Notes: a model not told the origin generated them from the letters alone. 64,000 bases of DNA from Agromyces marinus (GCF_021442325.1 NZ_CP087879.1:1178001-1242000); one strand, 5' to 3'; positions 24,943 through 33,632 are shown, counted from the stretch's first letter. Numbers and translations are program-made.

Positions 24943-25287
24943 TCAGGCCTCGGTCGGCGTCCGCCGCCGCTCGGGTTCCGCGGTCTCGGTGACGCGGTCG
25001 ACGAGCTCGCGCCACGGGCCCGTCACCTGGCGCTCGGCGAGCGTCGCCTCGCGCTCGGGTTGCGTCGCCGCGCGCTCGGGCGGCGCCGCCGCGCTCGCCG
25101 TCTCGCCGGTGCACCGGATGCGGTACTCGAACCGGTCGGGTTCCGCGGGCACGGGCGGCGTCCGGCCCCAGGGCAGGCGTTCGACGAGCAGCACCCATTC
25201 CTCCGGGTCGGGCTGGTCCTCGACCTGAACGGTCCACGTCAGTCGCAGCCCGGCGAACCCGCCGCTGCGGGTGACCTCGACCTCCAT
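24943..25287 (-). CDS. protealysin-inhibitor-like protein (emfourin family)
   Basis: A 114-residue soluble protein whose N-terminus, MEVEVTRSGGFAGLRLTW, carries the SGGFAGL signature of emfourins, cytoplasmic inhibitors of M4 proteases of the protealysin group. The tail is Glu/Arg-rich and probably flexible. It lies 10 nt downstream of the M4 protease gene on the same strand, the usual pairing. Start ATG 25287 is fixed by TAGCAT-N7, and that -10 box overlaps the protease stop codon. Inhibition of the neighbour is inferred from the known pair. Confidence 0.85.
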   Translation of the reverse strand: MEVEVTRSGGFAGLRLTWTVQVEDQPDPEEWVLLVERLPWGRTPPVPAEPDRFEYRIRCTGETASAAAPPERAATQPEREATLAERQVTGPWRELVDRVTETAEPERRRTPTEA

Positions 25288-25294
25288 GGTGCGG

Positions 25295-25300
25295 ATGCTA
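25295..25300 (-). promoter_or_regulatory. -10 box of the emfourin gene, overlapping the protease stop
   Basis: Reverse-strand TAGCAT whose TAG is the protease stop codon; 7 nt later comes the inhibitor ATG. This would let the inhibitor be made independently of the protease. Confidence 0.6.
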
Positions 25301-26362
25301 CCCGGCGCGCCTCTCGGTTTCGACCCCGACCGCCGCCCAGCCCGACTCGATGGCCCGTGCCTCGCGCGATTCCGGGCCGAAACGAGCGGATGCCGCGGCG
25401 AGCGTCGCCGCGCGGAACGCCGTGAACCCGCTGTCGGGGTCGAGCGAACCACCTGTGAGCGTGTCGTACCAGACGCGCCCGACGTGCTCCCACACGAACC
25501 CGCCGACCTCGATCGCCGCGAGTGCGAATGCGCGGTTGGGGATGCCCGAGTTCAGGTGCACCCCGCCGTGGTCGGCTTCGGTGACGACGAAGTCGCTCAG
25601 GTGCGCGGGCTGCGGGTCGCGGCCGAGGAGGTCGTCGTCGTACGCCGTTCCGGGCTCGAGCATCGAACGCAGCGCCCGGCCCTCGATGTGCTCGGTGAAC
25701 ACCCCGGAGCCGATGAGCCAGGTGGCGGCATCGGCGTCCTGTCCGAGCGAGTACTGCTCGACGAGCGCTCCGATGACGTCGGCGACGTGCTCGTTGAGGG
25801 CGCCGGACTGGTCCTGGTAGCGCAGTCTCGCCGTCTGCTCGACGACGCCGTGCGCGAGTTCGTGTCCGATGACGCTGAGGGACTGCGTGAACCCGCTGAA
25901 GATCTCGCCGTCGCCGTCGCCGAACACCATGCGCTCGCCGTCCCAGAAGGCGTTGTCGTAGCGGTGGCCGAAGTGCACGGTCGCCTCGAGCGTTCCGCCG
26001 CGGCCGTCGATGCCGTCGCGACCGAAGACGCGGACGAGGAGCCGGTGGGTGTCGCCGAGGCCGTCGTAGGCGTCGTCGACGGATTCGTCACCGGTGGCGC
26101 GTTCGCCTTCGCTGCGCACCAGCCGGCCGGGCAGCTTCTCGTACCCTTCCGCGTCGGAGATGCGGCGGTCGGGCTCGGAGGGGACGTCGGGAAGCACCGA
26201 GGGCAGTTCTGGAAGCTCGCGCTGTTCCGGCGCCTCACGCCCGAGCAGCGCGGCCGGTTCCCGCAGGAGCGTGCGCCGGGCGGCATCCGCTGCCAGGGGG
26301 AACCTGGGCGCTGCGAGGCTCGCGATGCGGTCGAGCAGGTAGGGCGGCACGATTCCGGGCAT
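25298..26362 (-). CDS. M4-family metallopeptidase, protealysin-like
   Basis: A 354-residue thermolysin-fold zinc protease. HELAH at 167-171 and Glu191 (NEHVAD) bind zinc; the HLNSGIPNRAF segment supplies the active-site His. There is no signal peptide and only a short propeptide beginning MPGIVPPYLLDRIA, the protealysin-type arrangement, so the enzyme is expected to fold in the cytoplasm and need an inhibitor, which the next gene appears to supply. The start ATG 26362 matches the family N-terminus. It is divergent from a CPBP membrane protein across 54 bp. Confidence 0.92.
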   Translation of the reverse strand: MPGIVPPYLLDRIASLAAPRFPLAADAARRTLLREPAALLGREAPEQRELPELPSVLPDVPSEPDRRISDAEGYEKLPGRLVRSEGERATGDESVDDAYDGLGDTHRLLVRVFGRDGIDGRGGTLEATVHFGHRYDNAFWDGERMVFGDGDGEIFSGFTQSLSVIGHELAHGVVEQTARLRYQDQSGALNEHVADVIGALVEQYSLGQDADAATWLIGSGVFTEHIEGRALRSMLEPGTAYDDDLLGRDPQPAHLSDFVVTEADHGGVHLNSGIPNRAFALAAIEVGGFVWEHVGRVWYDTLTGGSLDPDSGFTAFRAATLAAASARFGPESREARAIESGWAAVGVETERRAG

Positions 26363-26416
26363 GGTCTGATCGTGGCATCCGCTCCCGACAACGATGCACA
26401 TGGCACGCTGGGAACC

Positions 26417-27256
26417 GTGACCCCATCCGCTCCCGCCGCGCTCCGCACGCACCCGATCGCACTCGTGCCCGCCGCACTCGTGTGCGGCGCCGCCATCCTG
26501 CTCTTCGGAGTCCAGGAGCGCCTGCCGGGCTACGCGATGCTCCTCGTCGGGCTCGCCGTGGCGTGGGCGACCGACCGGGCCGGGCGCACCGAGCGGCTCG
26601 CGCCCGACCTGGCGCTCATCGCGATCGGGCAGGCGATCATCTCGACGATGTCGCTGAAAGCCGACCTGTCGAACGAGGCGATGCTGCGGTTCACGGTCGT
26701 GCTCGGTGCGGCGGTCGTCGTGCCGTTCCTCATCTCGCGGCTGGTGTACCGCGAGCGGACGATCCGCTTCCCGTGGCGGACGGGTCGGCGGTGGACGCGC
26801 ACGCAGTGGTTCTACCTGATCTTCGTGACCGTCGCGGGGTGGCTCATCCTGCCGTTCTACTTCATCACGTCGGGGGTGTACGAGAACTGGCCGACGGTGA
26901 CCGAGCCCGGCGAGGTCGCGCGCCTGTTCGTGGGCGTGAACGCGGTCGGCACGTGGGATGAGCTGTTCTTCATCTGCACGGTCTTCGCCCTGCTGCGTCG
27001 GCACTTCCCCACGTGGCAGGCGAACCTGTTGCAGGCGGTCGTGTTCGTGTCGTTCCTGTGGGAACTCGGGTACCGCGAGTGGGGCCCGCTGCTGACGATC
27101 CCGTTCGCGCTCATCCAGGGCTACACGTTCAAGCTCACGAAGTCGCTGACGTACGTGCTCATCGTGCACCTCATCTTCGACGCGGTCGTGTTCTGCGTGA
27201 TCGTGTACGCCCACAACGGGTGGCCGGCGATCTTCCCGTTCGTGCCGGGAGGATAG
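26417..27256 (+). CDS. CPBP-like (CAAX protease/bacteriocin-processing) membrane protein
   Basis: A 279-residue membrane protein with about eight helices. Near 185 it has WDELFFICTVFALLRR, similar to the EExxxR motif of the CPBP clan but with Asp-Glu in place of Glu-Glu, then FLWELGYREWG near 217 and HLIFDAVVF near 252 giving the other expected polar positions. Activity is therefore plausible but not certain. GTG 26417 is preceded by a CACGCT box 7 nt upstream, a weak form of the local leaderless pattern. Its 3' end overlaps the next, convergent gene by 86 bp. Confidence 0.7.
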   Translation: MTPSAPAALRTHPIALVPAALVCGAAILLFGVQERLPGYAMLLVGLAVAWATDRAGRTERLAPDLALIAIGQAIISTMSLKADLSNEAMLRFTVVLGAAVVVPFLISRLVYRERTIRFPWRTGRRWTRTQWFYLIFVTVAGWLILPFYFITSGVYENWPTVTEPGEVARLFVGVNAVGTWDELFFICTVFALLRRHFPTWQANLLQAVVFVSFLWELGYREWGPLLTIPFALIQGYTFKLTKSLTYVLIVHLIFDAVVFCVIVYAHNGWPAIFPFVPGG

Positions 27257-27695
27257 TGCGGACCGATGCGACTGCCAGCGCGAGCGCGCCGAGCACGGCA
27301 CCCGCGCACACCGCCCATTCGAGCGGGCCGGGCGGGTCGGGGATCGTCGCGGCGATCGTGCCCCCGGTGCTGCGGTACACGGTCGCACGCTCGCCGACGG
27401 CGAGGTCGTCGCTCCGGATCTCAGCGCGGGTCCCGTCGGCGAGCTCGACGCTCACGACCCGGTACTGTGCCTGCCTGCTGCCGCGCCGGTCGGCGACGAG
27501 CTGTTGCTCGGAGCCCTCGTCGACGATGCTCGCCACGACCGCTTCGTACGAGGCGGACGCTCGTGCGGAGACCTCCGCGATCCCGACGACGGCCGCCGAC
27601 CCGAGCAGGATCGCGCCGAGTGCGAGCACGGCGGCGGTGAGACCGAGCGGCGGATAGCCGGGGCGGTCCTCGGTTCGTCGTCGGGCGTCGGCCAT
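27171..27695 (-). CDS. membrane protein of unknown function
   Basis: A 174-residue protein with one membrane helix near 20-45, an outer or periplasmic beta-rich segment (about 50-125, with VSVELADGTRAEIRSDDLAVGERATVY), a second helix near 125-148 and a very basic tail. The family was not recognised; the middle segment looks like a small barrel that could bind ligand or protein. ATG 27695 is chosen because GGGAG lies 6 nt before it. The final 28 residues are encoded antisense to the CPBP gene, a rather long convergent overlap. Confidence 0.65.
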   Translation of the reverse strand: MADARRRTEDRPGYPPLGLTAAVLALGAILLGSAAVVGIAEVSARASASYEAVVASIVDEGSEQQLVADRRGSRQAQYRVVSVELADGTRAEIRSDDLAVGERATVYRSTGGTIAATIPDPPGPLEWAVCAGAVLGALALAVASVRTILPARTGRSPATRCGRTRSRRTRPRRR

Positions 27696-27733
27696 GGGGT
27701 CTCCCGCTTCCATCGTCGCACTCGCGGTGCGGA

Positions 27734-27739
27734 TATGCT
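27734..27739 (+). promoter_or_regulatory. -10 box of a leaderless promoter (quinone oxidoreductase)
   Basis: TATGCT, 6 nt (ccccgc), ATG 27746. Confidence 0.6.
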
Positions 27740-27745
27740 CCCCGC

Positions 27746-28723
27746 ATGCGCGCCCTGCGGTACGACCGCTACGGAGGTCCGTCGCGGCTCCGCATCGTCG
27801 AAGCGCCGATCCCGGTCCCCGCCGCCGGGCAGGTGCTCGTGCGCGTGGCCGCGTCGTCGGTCAACTCGTGGGACTGGGACCTGCTGCGCGGAACCCTGCT
27901 CGCGCGGTTCGGCGGGCCGTGGCGTCCCGAGCACCCGGTCCTGGGGGCGGATGTCTCGGGTGAGGTCGTCGCGGTCGGTGCCGGCGTCGCGGAATTCGCG
28001 GTAGGCGACGCCGTGTGGGCCGATCTGTCGGATGCCGGGTGGGGGTGCTTCGCCGAGTTCGTCGCAGCGGATGCCGCGGCGCTGCGTCGTCGCCCGGCCG
28101 GCGTCGACCCGGTCACCGCTGCCGCGGTGCCGCAGGCGGGCGGGCTGGCCTGGCAGGCGCTCGTCGGGGTCGCGGGGCTGGCAGCGGGTGAGCACGTGCT
28201 CGTCGTCGGTGCCGGCGGGGGAGCGGGCACGTTCGCGGTGCAACTCGCGCGGCATCTCGGTGCGGGCGAGGTCGTGGGCGTCGATCGCGCCGAGAAGCTG
28301 GGTCCGGTCCGCGAACTGGGTGCGACCGAGATGATCACAGCGGATGCCGGCGCGGCGCTGTTCGCAGCGCGGAGCGCACCCGGTTCCCCGCGATTCGACG
28401 TGATCGTCGACCTCGTCGCGCGGCATCCGCTCGCCGCCTACCGTCGGCTGCTGCGCCCGGGAGGCCGTCTGGTCGTCGTCGGCGGATCGCTGCGCACGAT
28501 CGCCGCGGTCGCGGCGACGCAGGGGCGGCCGGATGGCGACGGGCGCGAGCTGCGCCTGCTCGCGGCGCAGCCGAACGGCGGGCTCGACGAACTCGGTGGG
28601 CTCGTGGCATCCGCTGCACTGACGCCGGTCGTCGACGCGGTCGTCGGACTCGAGGGCGTGGCCGGCGCGCTCGCGCGGATCGGGGCGGGAGCGGTGGTGG
28701 GCAAGGTCGTCGTGGTTCCGTAG
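27746..28723 (+). CDS. zinc-independent quinone oxidoreductase (MDR superfamily)
   Basis: A 325-residue NADPH-dependent enzyme of the medium-chain reductase superfamily. The GroES-like domain is about 25-110 (VLGADVSGEVVAVGAGV) and the Rossmann fold 125-260 (VLVVGAGGGAGTFAVQLARHLGA). The Cys and His zinc ligands of alcohol dehydrogenases are missing, so a quinone or enone reductase is likeliest. Start set by TATGCT-N6-ATG. It is divergent from the preceding unknown membrane gene with 50 bp between. Confidence 0.88.
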   Translation: MRALRYDRYGGPSRLRIVEAPIPVPAAGQVLVRVAASSVNSWDWDLLRGTLLARFGGPWRPEHPVLGADVSGEVVAVGAGVAEFAVGDAVWADLSDAGWGCFAEFVAADAAALRRRPAGVDPVTAAAVPQAGGLAWQALVGVAGLAAGEHVLVVGAGGGAGTFAVQLARHLGAGEVVGVDRAEKLGPVRELGATEMITADAGAALFAARSAPGSPRFDVIVDLVARHPLAAYRRLLRPGGRLVVVGGSLRTIAAVAATQGRPDGDGRELRLLAAQPNGGLDELGGLVASAALTPVVDAVVGLEGVAGALARIGAGAVVGKVVVVP

Positions 28724-28777
28724 CGGTTCGGCGCGTACGGGGACGGCTGCCCATTCACCCCTGAGGCGGGCTCTGAA

Positions 28778-28783
28778 TAGGCT
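28778..28783 (+). promoter_or_regulatory. -10 box upstream of the peptidoglycan-binding protein
   Basis: TAGGCT, 13 nt before the GTG; predicted leader of only about 7 nt. Confidence 0.4.
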
Positions 28784-28796
28784 CGCGCTGCGCAGG

Positions 28797-29294
28797 GTGC
28801 GCCGGGGGTCGGGCCGAGACGGGGCTCGTGTCGCCGGGGGGCTGCTGGCGATCGCCATCGCCGGATTCGGTGTCGTCGTGCCGGCGACGGCGGCGCACGC
28901 GGGAACCGGGTCGACGGGCAAGGGGTGCACGGCGCACCAGTACGCGTACGGCGGGTACGCGTCGTGCATCGGGAACATCCAGAAGATGCTGAACGGCATC
29001 AGCCACGTTCGGGGCAAGACGTACGGCGGGTACACGCTCACCGTCGACAACCAGTTCGGCGCGAACACCAAGACGAACGTGCGTCGGTTCCAGAGCTACG
29101 TCGGACTGGTCTCGGACGGCATCGTCGGGCCGAAGACGTGGCACCAGCTGTGCCGGTATGCGGGGACCCGCTCGTTCGCGGAGCACAACGCGTCCGCCGC
29201 GCAGAAGACCGCATGGAACGCCGCGTACCACGCCGGGTGCTGGGTCGACAAGCCCGGTCCGGGGGCGAGCATCATCCCGATCAAGAAGTACTAG
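28797..29294 (+). CDS. secreted peptidoglycan-binding-like protein
   Basis: A 165-residue exported protein. Residues 1-36 are a signal peptide (basic start, then LLAIAIAGFGVVVPATAAHA). Residues 55-120 form a peptidoglycan-binding-1-like three-helix unit (IQKMLNG, then LTVDNQFGANTKTNVRRFQSY and DGIVGPKTWHQLC). Several Cys may form disulfides. There is no catalytic domain, so it may be a wall-anchored adaptor. Start GTG 28797 is tentative; TAGGCT lies close upstream. Confidence 0.78.
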   Translation: MRRGSGRDGARVAGGLLAIAIAGFGVVVPATAAHAGTGSTGKGCTAHQYAYGGYASCIGNIQKMLNGISHVRGKTYGGYTLTVDNQFGANTKTNVRRFQSYVGLVSDGIVGPKTWHQLCRYAGTRSFAEHNASAAQKTAWNAAYHAGCWVDKPGPGASIIPIKKY

Positions 29295-29308
29295 GGACCC
29301 AGGGGGAG

Positions 29309-29360
29309 CGAACCCCGGGTGCGGCGATCCGTCTGGTATCTGTGCCGTGCCCGGGGTTCG
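29309..29360. terminator. inverted repeat after the peptidoglycan-binding protein gene
   Basis: CGAACCCCGGG at 29309-29319 pairs perfectly with CCCGGGGTTCG at 29350-29360 around a 30-nt loop. Probably the terminator of the upstream gene; the rest of 29361-29555 holds no gene I can support and is somewhat less GC-rich. Confidence 0.55.
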
Positions 29361-29555
29361 TTCATGCCCGGGGTGTCAGGGCTGCGCCGCCGTCGGGGCA
29401 TCTGCCAGACTTGCCTGCCTCGGGCGACGCCGGTGAATGCGACGGCGGATCGCGCGAATACTGCACGCGACGCCCTGAAAATGTTCCCGCACGCTCCAGG
29501 GGTCAACTTCGTCCTGATCATTGGCATCGAGGCCGGGTCTCACTAAATCCTGAGC

Positions 29556-30734
29556 ATGTCTGAGCAAAATGCGGTGCCGCACATCGACGAATCGGCGTGG
29601 GCGTTTCCCCGGTTCGACTTCGATTCACCGTTGGCCGCGTCGGTCGTCGATCTCGAACGCCTGCGCGGTGAGATCGGCGTCGGCACGACCCCCGCTCGAG
29701 TGTTCTCCGAACTCCACAGGCTGTTCCAGTTTCTTTCGAGCATGGTGTCGGCACGCATCGAGGGCAACCGCACCGCGATGCTCGACGCGATCGCCGGAGC
29801 GCAGGAAGCCGAACGCGACGCAGCCGGGGTGCCCGAGGCGATCCAGGAGATCCTCAACGTCGAGGCGGCGATGGAGTTCGTGGACACGGTCGATCGCTCG
29901 CGTCCGGTCACGCATGCGTTCGTGCGCGACCTGCACCGCCGTGCCGTCGACTCGCTCGTGAGAGAGGGCGACTCGCGACCTGGTGCGTACCGGGTCCGCG
30001 ATGTCGCCATTCAAGGCGCTGCGCATCGCCCGCCGCTCGCGCAGTCGCTCCAGGCAGAGATGGACCGGTTCCTCGAGTTCGTGAATCTCCCGGTGCCGAC
30101 CCACCGTCAGCTCCTGCACGTCGCGATCGCGCACCATCGCTTCCGCTGGATCCATCCGTTCCAGAACGGCAACGGGCGCGTCTCCAGGCTGCTGAGCTAC
30201 GCCATGCTCGGCCGCCATGGGTTCGTGAGCCCTGTCGGGCTCCGAACGGTCAACCCGACCGCGGTCTTCGGCGTGTCGCGGAGCGACTACTACGACGCCC
30301 TCGCAGCTGCCGACGACTTGAGCAACGCCGGCACGATCGCGTGGTGCGAGTTCTTCATCGAGGGGTTGCTGGCAGACCTGCGGCGACTGCACCAGCTGCA
30401 AGACAACGCTGTGGTGCGCGGCACACTGGTCGTGCCGGCACTCGACCGATTCACCAGGTCGGGTGGCATCACCGCGCTCGAGCGAGACGTGGTGCAGTTC
30501 GCATTCGATCACGAGGTGATCCGCGCCGGGCAGCTCGAGCACCTGATTCCGGGCAGCCCCTCGACGCGGAGCCATGCGCTGCGGCCGTTGCTCGACCGCG
30601 GTCTGCTCAAGCCGGATCATGCCGGCGGGCGCTCCTACAGCGTCTCGTTCGGCCCGAACGAGCTGACCCCGTTCCTGATCAGGGAACTCGACCGATCCGG
30701 GTTCCTGCCTCCGCTGCTGAGAGACGGCGAATAG
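29556..30734 (+). CDS. Fic-family protein (AMP-transferase), self-inhibited type
   Basis: A 392-residue Fic enzyme, which transfers AMP (or reverses this) on target proteins. The catalytic loop HPFQNGNGRVSR is at 200-211 and complete. An N-terminal inhibitory helix, SARIEGN at 65-71, fits the class II (S/T)xxxE(G/N) pattern, so the enzyme is probably auto-inhibited rather than controlled by a separate antitoxin. The C-terminal 100 residues look like a winged-helix domain (LERDVVQFAFDHEVIRAGQLEHL). Codon use and base composition are slightly less GC-biased than in neighbours, hinting at later acquisition. No strong ribosome site precedes the ATG. Confidence 0.9.
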   Translation: MSEQNAVPHIDESAWAFPRFDFDSPLAASVVDLERLRGEIGVGTTPARVFSELHRLFQFLSSMVSARIEGNRTAMLDAIAGAQEAERDAAGVPEAIQEILNVEAAMEFVDTVDRSRPVTHAFVRDLHRRAVDSLVREGDSRPGAYRVRDVAIQGAAHRPPLAQSLQAEMDRFLEFVNLPVPTHRQLLHVAIAHHRFRWIHPFQNGNGRVSRLLSYAMLGRHGFVSPVGLRTVNPTAVFGVSRSDYYDALAAADDLSNAGTIAWCEFFIEGLLADLRRLHQLQDNAVVRGTLVVPALDRFTRSGGITALERDVVQFAFDHEVIRAGQLEHLIPGSPSTRSHALRPLLDRGLLKPDHAGGRSYSVSFGPNELTPFLIRELDRSGFLPPLLRDGE

Positions 30735-30758
30735 CTGACAGCTTCGGCGCACGCGAGA

Positions 30759-32180
30759 TCAGAACGGCACAGCCTCGAACTCGGGGTCGAGCAGTTCTCT
30801 GACCGCGCCGTCCACGAACGCGGAGCCGACGGGCACGGACGGCACCGGCGCGTTCGCCGCGCCAGGCGGCCGCGAGCCCGCACCGACCGCCTCACCGATC
30901 CCGACTGCTTCCCCAGCCCCGACCCCCTCGAACCTCCGCTCCGGATGCGTGCGCAGGACATGCCCCGCGGGGGAGGTCCAGCGCATGACGCCGCCGCCCT
31001 CCTGCACCACTCGCCACGCGCTCTCGTGCTTGAGGCGGTGATGATGTCGACACAGTGCGGCGAGGTTCGACGCGTCGGAACGACCGCCGTGCTGCCAGGC
31101 GATCGTGTGGTCGAGGTCGGCACGCTCGGCACGACGCGTGCAGCCGGGGAAGCGGCACTGCCCGTCGCGCACTCGCACGAACCCGTCGAGGTCGGCCGGC
31201 GCACGGTAGGTCTCGCGGCCGTAGCTGAGGGTGGCGCCCGTCTCGGGGTGCACGAGGATCCGCCGCATCGACGGCGCGTGCGCCGCGAGGCGGCGGGCGG
31301 TCTCGGCGTCGATCGGGCCGTAACCCTCGAGGTCGGCCGGCTCGTCGTCGAGACCCAACAGGGTCAGCACGGGCACGGTCACGTTGATGCGCGGTTGCAC
31401 CGCCCCGGTCGGGCCGGCGGCCGCCTCACGGGTGCGCGCATCGCCCGCGATGACGCCTGAGAGCAGCAGGTCGGCGGCGAGGTCGGCCGCGCGCTGCGTG
31501 CGCGTGCGCCGATCGTCGGCTTCGGCCGGACGCGCGGCGAGCGCACCCAGGCGGCGCTCGATCGCGAACGCCCGCTCGGCCTCGAGGAACACGCTCAGCC
31601 ACGCCATGCCGTCGGGCGCAGCCTCGACGCACACGCGACGATCGGCAGCCGCGCGCGCACGCCGATCGACGAGCGGCTCGGGATGCAACCGCTCGCGCAC
31701 CCGCCGCATGCGTCGGCGCACGTCGGCATTCGTCGACACGACCCCGTCGGCCACGGCGGAGGCGGCCGCCTCGAGCGCCACACCCTCGACCGCTTCGGCG
31801 ACCTCGGCCGGTACGTCGCGCGTGAGCTCGAGCACCGACCGCACCTGGGTCGGTGCGATCAGCCCCGCCTCGAGCGCGTCGAGCGTCGCGCTCCGCGGCC
31901 CGGTCAGGCGCTCGGCCTCGGCGACCAGCCGGGCAGCGGATGCCTCGTGCTGCCCGAGCGTCGTCGCGAGTTCGGCCACGAACGACCGCGTCGCCAGATC
32001 GCGCTCGCCTGCGGCGCTCGACTCGGTGACGCCGTCGGCCTCGGCGGCGAGTTCACGGGCGCGTTGCACGGCCCGGTAGCGCTCAGCGTGGAGCTGTCGG
32101 ATGAGCTGCTCGTAGACCGTGATCGACGCCAACTCGAGTTCCAGCGCCGCTTCGGCGGGGAGATCGAGGGTGGCTGGCAT
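30759..32180 (-). CDS. DUF222-HNH endonuclease domain protein
   Basis: A 473-residue protein of the abundant actinobacterial DUF222-HNH group. The long helical DUF222 region covers about 20-310; the HNH nuclease fold is near 345-395 (CRFPGCTRRAERADLDHTI...LCRHHHRLKH), with paired Cys for zinc and the catalytic His. The family is multicopy in these genomes and is sometimes linked to introns or mobile DNA, but the biological role is unclear. A Gly/Ala/Glu repeat (GVGAGEAVGIGEAVGAG) lies near 420. ATG 32180 is preferred to an upstream TTG. Confidence 0.85.
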   Translation of the reverse strand: MPATLDLPAEAALELELASITVYEQLIRQLHAERYRAVQRARELAAEADGVTESSAAGERDLATRSFVAELATTLGQHEASAARLVAEAERLTGPRSATLDALEAGLIAPTQVRSVLELTRDVPAEVAEAVEGVALEAAASAVADGVVSTNADVRRRMRRVRERLHPEPLVDRRARAAADRRVCVEAAPDGMAWLSVFLEAERAFAIERRLGALAARPAEADDRRTRTQRAADLAADLLLSGVIAGDARTREAAAGPTGAVQPRINVTVPVLTLLGLDDEPADLEGYGPIDAETARRLAAHAPSMRRILVHPETGATLSYGRETYRAPADLDGFVRVRDGQCRFPGCTRRAERADLDHTIAWQHGGRSDASNLAALCRHHHRLKHESAWRVVQEGGGVMRWTSPAGHVLRTHPERRFEGVGAGEAVGIGEAVGAGSRPPGAANAPVPSVPVGSAFVDGAVRELLDPEFEAVPF

Positions 32181-32279
32181 GAGGCCAGTCAACCAGCGAC
32201 CACCGACATTCGACGGGGTCTCGAGACGGCGCCGGCGCGCCTCCTCGATCCGCGGGCGTGCGGCGCCGCGCCGCCTGCG

Positions 32280-32720
32280 TCACCGCCCCGGTCGACCGGG
32301 CAGCACGAGTTCGCGCAGCGGATCCCCGCCGTCGATGAACAGGCGGCCATCGGGGGCGAGTGCGTCCGCGATCCGGCGCAGCGCGCGCTCCCCGGCCGCC
32401 GGGTGCCGGCCGTCGAGGGCGCCGACCCGGCACGCGAACGCCAGGTCGTAGGGGCGCTCGCCGGGGTCGAGCTCGAAGTCCTCCACCGCGACCTGCCTCA
32501 CGCTGAGAACGCCCGCCTCGATCTCGTCGGCCGCCGTGCGCCTGGTGAGCGCGACGCCCTTCGCCGAGCGGTCGACGACCAGGATGTGACCGTCGCCGAT
32601 CCGAGCCGCGACGGCTCTGGCCGCGGTGCCCGGCGCGCCGCCGATCTCGAGTACCCGCATGCCGGGCCGCAGCGGAAGAGCGTCGACGACCGCGGCCAGT
32701 CGTGGAGAGATCACGCTCAT
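32280..32720 (-). CDS. SAM-dependent methyltransferase
   Basis: A 146-residue class I methyltransferase core. Motif I is VLEIGGAPGTAARAVA near 22-37, the acidic end of strand 2 is VVDRS near 48, and YDLAFACRVGAL near 95 is the motif IV region. It is short for the family and lacks obvious substrate domains, so the substrate is unknown. ATG 32720 lies 8 nt behind GAGGAGG. It stands alone between the HNH gene and the DUF488 gene. Confidence 0.8.
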   Translation of the reverse strand: MSVISPRLAAVVDALPLRPGMRVLEIGGAPGTAARAVAARIGDGHILVVDRSAKGVALTRRTAADEIEAGVLSVRQVAVEDFELDPGERPYDLAFACRVGALDGRHPAAGERALRRIADALAPDGRLFIDGGDPLRELVLPGRPGR

Positions 32721-32837
32721 CGCCCCAGCCTCCTCGGCGGCGGCGTGCACGGCAAGAGCGGTGCTGACAGACCTCGACGCGACCGCCGACCCGATCGGCG
32801 AGGCACGCAGCGCCTGAGCCGCACCGGGGTCACCGCA

Positions 32838-33209
32838 CTACCCCGTCTCCGCCCCGTGCGCCGCCAGCCACTCGAGCAGCACCCGCGCGTGGTTCTGCGT
32901 TTCATCCCTCGCCCCGTACACGAGCGTCACCCGCTCGTGCGTGCCCGCGACCTCGAGCAGCGCGGCCGCGGCCGCGCTGCCGTCGAGCTCGGCACGGTAC
33001 CGCGCCGCGAACCCGTCGAAGGTGCCTGCACGGTCGGCTGCGTGGTGCCACTCGGCACGCAGTTCCGGGGAGGGCGCGGCATCCTTCGCCCACTCGTCGA
33101 GTTCGGCGCGCTCCTTCGAGATCCCCCGCGGCCAGAGCCGGTCGACGAGCACCCGGTATCCGTCGGATGCCTCGGGGGCGTCGTACACGCGCTTGATCAC
33201 GACCACCAT
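32838..33209 (-). CDS. DUF488-family protein (YeaO-like)
   Basis: A 123-residue protein of the DUF488 family with the signature GYRVLVDRLWPRGISKERAELDEWAKD at about 20-46 and a terminal LVYGARDETQNHARVL segment. The family is widely conserved and has no confirmed enzymatic role. ATG 33209 is preferred over ATG 33218 since CAGGA is properly spaced for the former and abuts the latter. Divergent from rpsO. Confidence 0.85.
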   Translation of the reverse strand: MVVVIKRVYDAPEASDGYRVLVDRLWPRGISKERAELDEWAKDAAPSPELRAEWHHAADRAGTFDGFAARYRAELDGSAAAAALLEVAGTHERVTLVYGARDETQNHARVLLEWLAAHGAETG

Positions 33210-33248
33210 GCGCTTCATCCTGCGGCAACCCCGCGGCATCCGCTCTGG

Positions 33249-33254
33249 TAGAGT
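33249..33254 (+). promoter_or_regulatory. probable -10 box of rpsO
   Basis: TAGAGT about 90 nt before the rpsO ATG; the leader carries AGAAGG before the start and would be the site of S15 autoregulation if present. Confidence 0.4.
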
Positions 33255-33342
33255 ATGGAGGTTGCCGTGAATCGGCCGCGCATCAAGAGAGCCCAGGCAC
33301 CCAGCCCCGGGCAGCGCGCAACGAGAAGAAGGGATCCCGTCT

Positions 33343-33612
33343 ATGGCACTGGATGCGAACATCAAGAAGGCGATCATCGACGAGTACGCGACTCACCCCG
33401 GTGACACTGGATCCCCCGAGGTCCAGATCGCGATCCTCACCAAGCGCATCAAGGACCTCACCGAGCACCTGAAGGAGCACAAGCACGACCACCACTCGCG
33501 TCGTGGCCTGCTGCTCCTCGTCGGTCAGCGTCGTCGTCTGCTCGGCTACCTCGCCGACGTCGACATCAGCCGCTACCGTGCGCTCATCGAGCGTCTCGGG
33601 CTGCGTCGCTGA
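33343..33612 (+). CDS. rpsO: 30S ribosomal protein S15
   Basis: An 89-residue primary 16S rRNA-binding protein of the small subunit. The whole length matches S15, including [19 protein letters not shown], the [12 protein letters not shown] rRNA contact and the terminal [12 protein letters not shown]. Start ATG follows AGAAGG. A strong hairpin terminator lies 20 nt downstream. In many bacteria pnp follows immediately; here it is 15.3 kb away with 18 predicted genes between. Confidence 0.98.
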   Translation: MALDANIKKAIIDEYATHPGDTGSPEVQIAILTKRIKDLTEHLKEHKHDHHSRRGLLLLVGQRRRLLGYLADVDISRYRALIERLGLRR

Positions 33613-33632
33613 GCGCGCGAATCGTCTCCCCG

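Noticed and set aside
29319-29546. 75-codon open frame between the peptidoglycan-binding protein and the Fic gene
   Set aside because: No promoter, ribosome site or domain; it overlaps the terminator-like hairpin.
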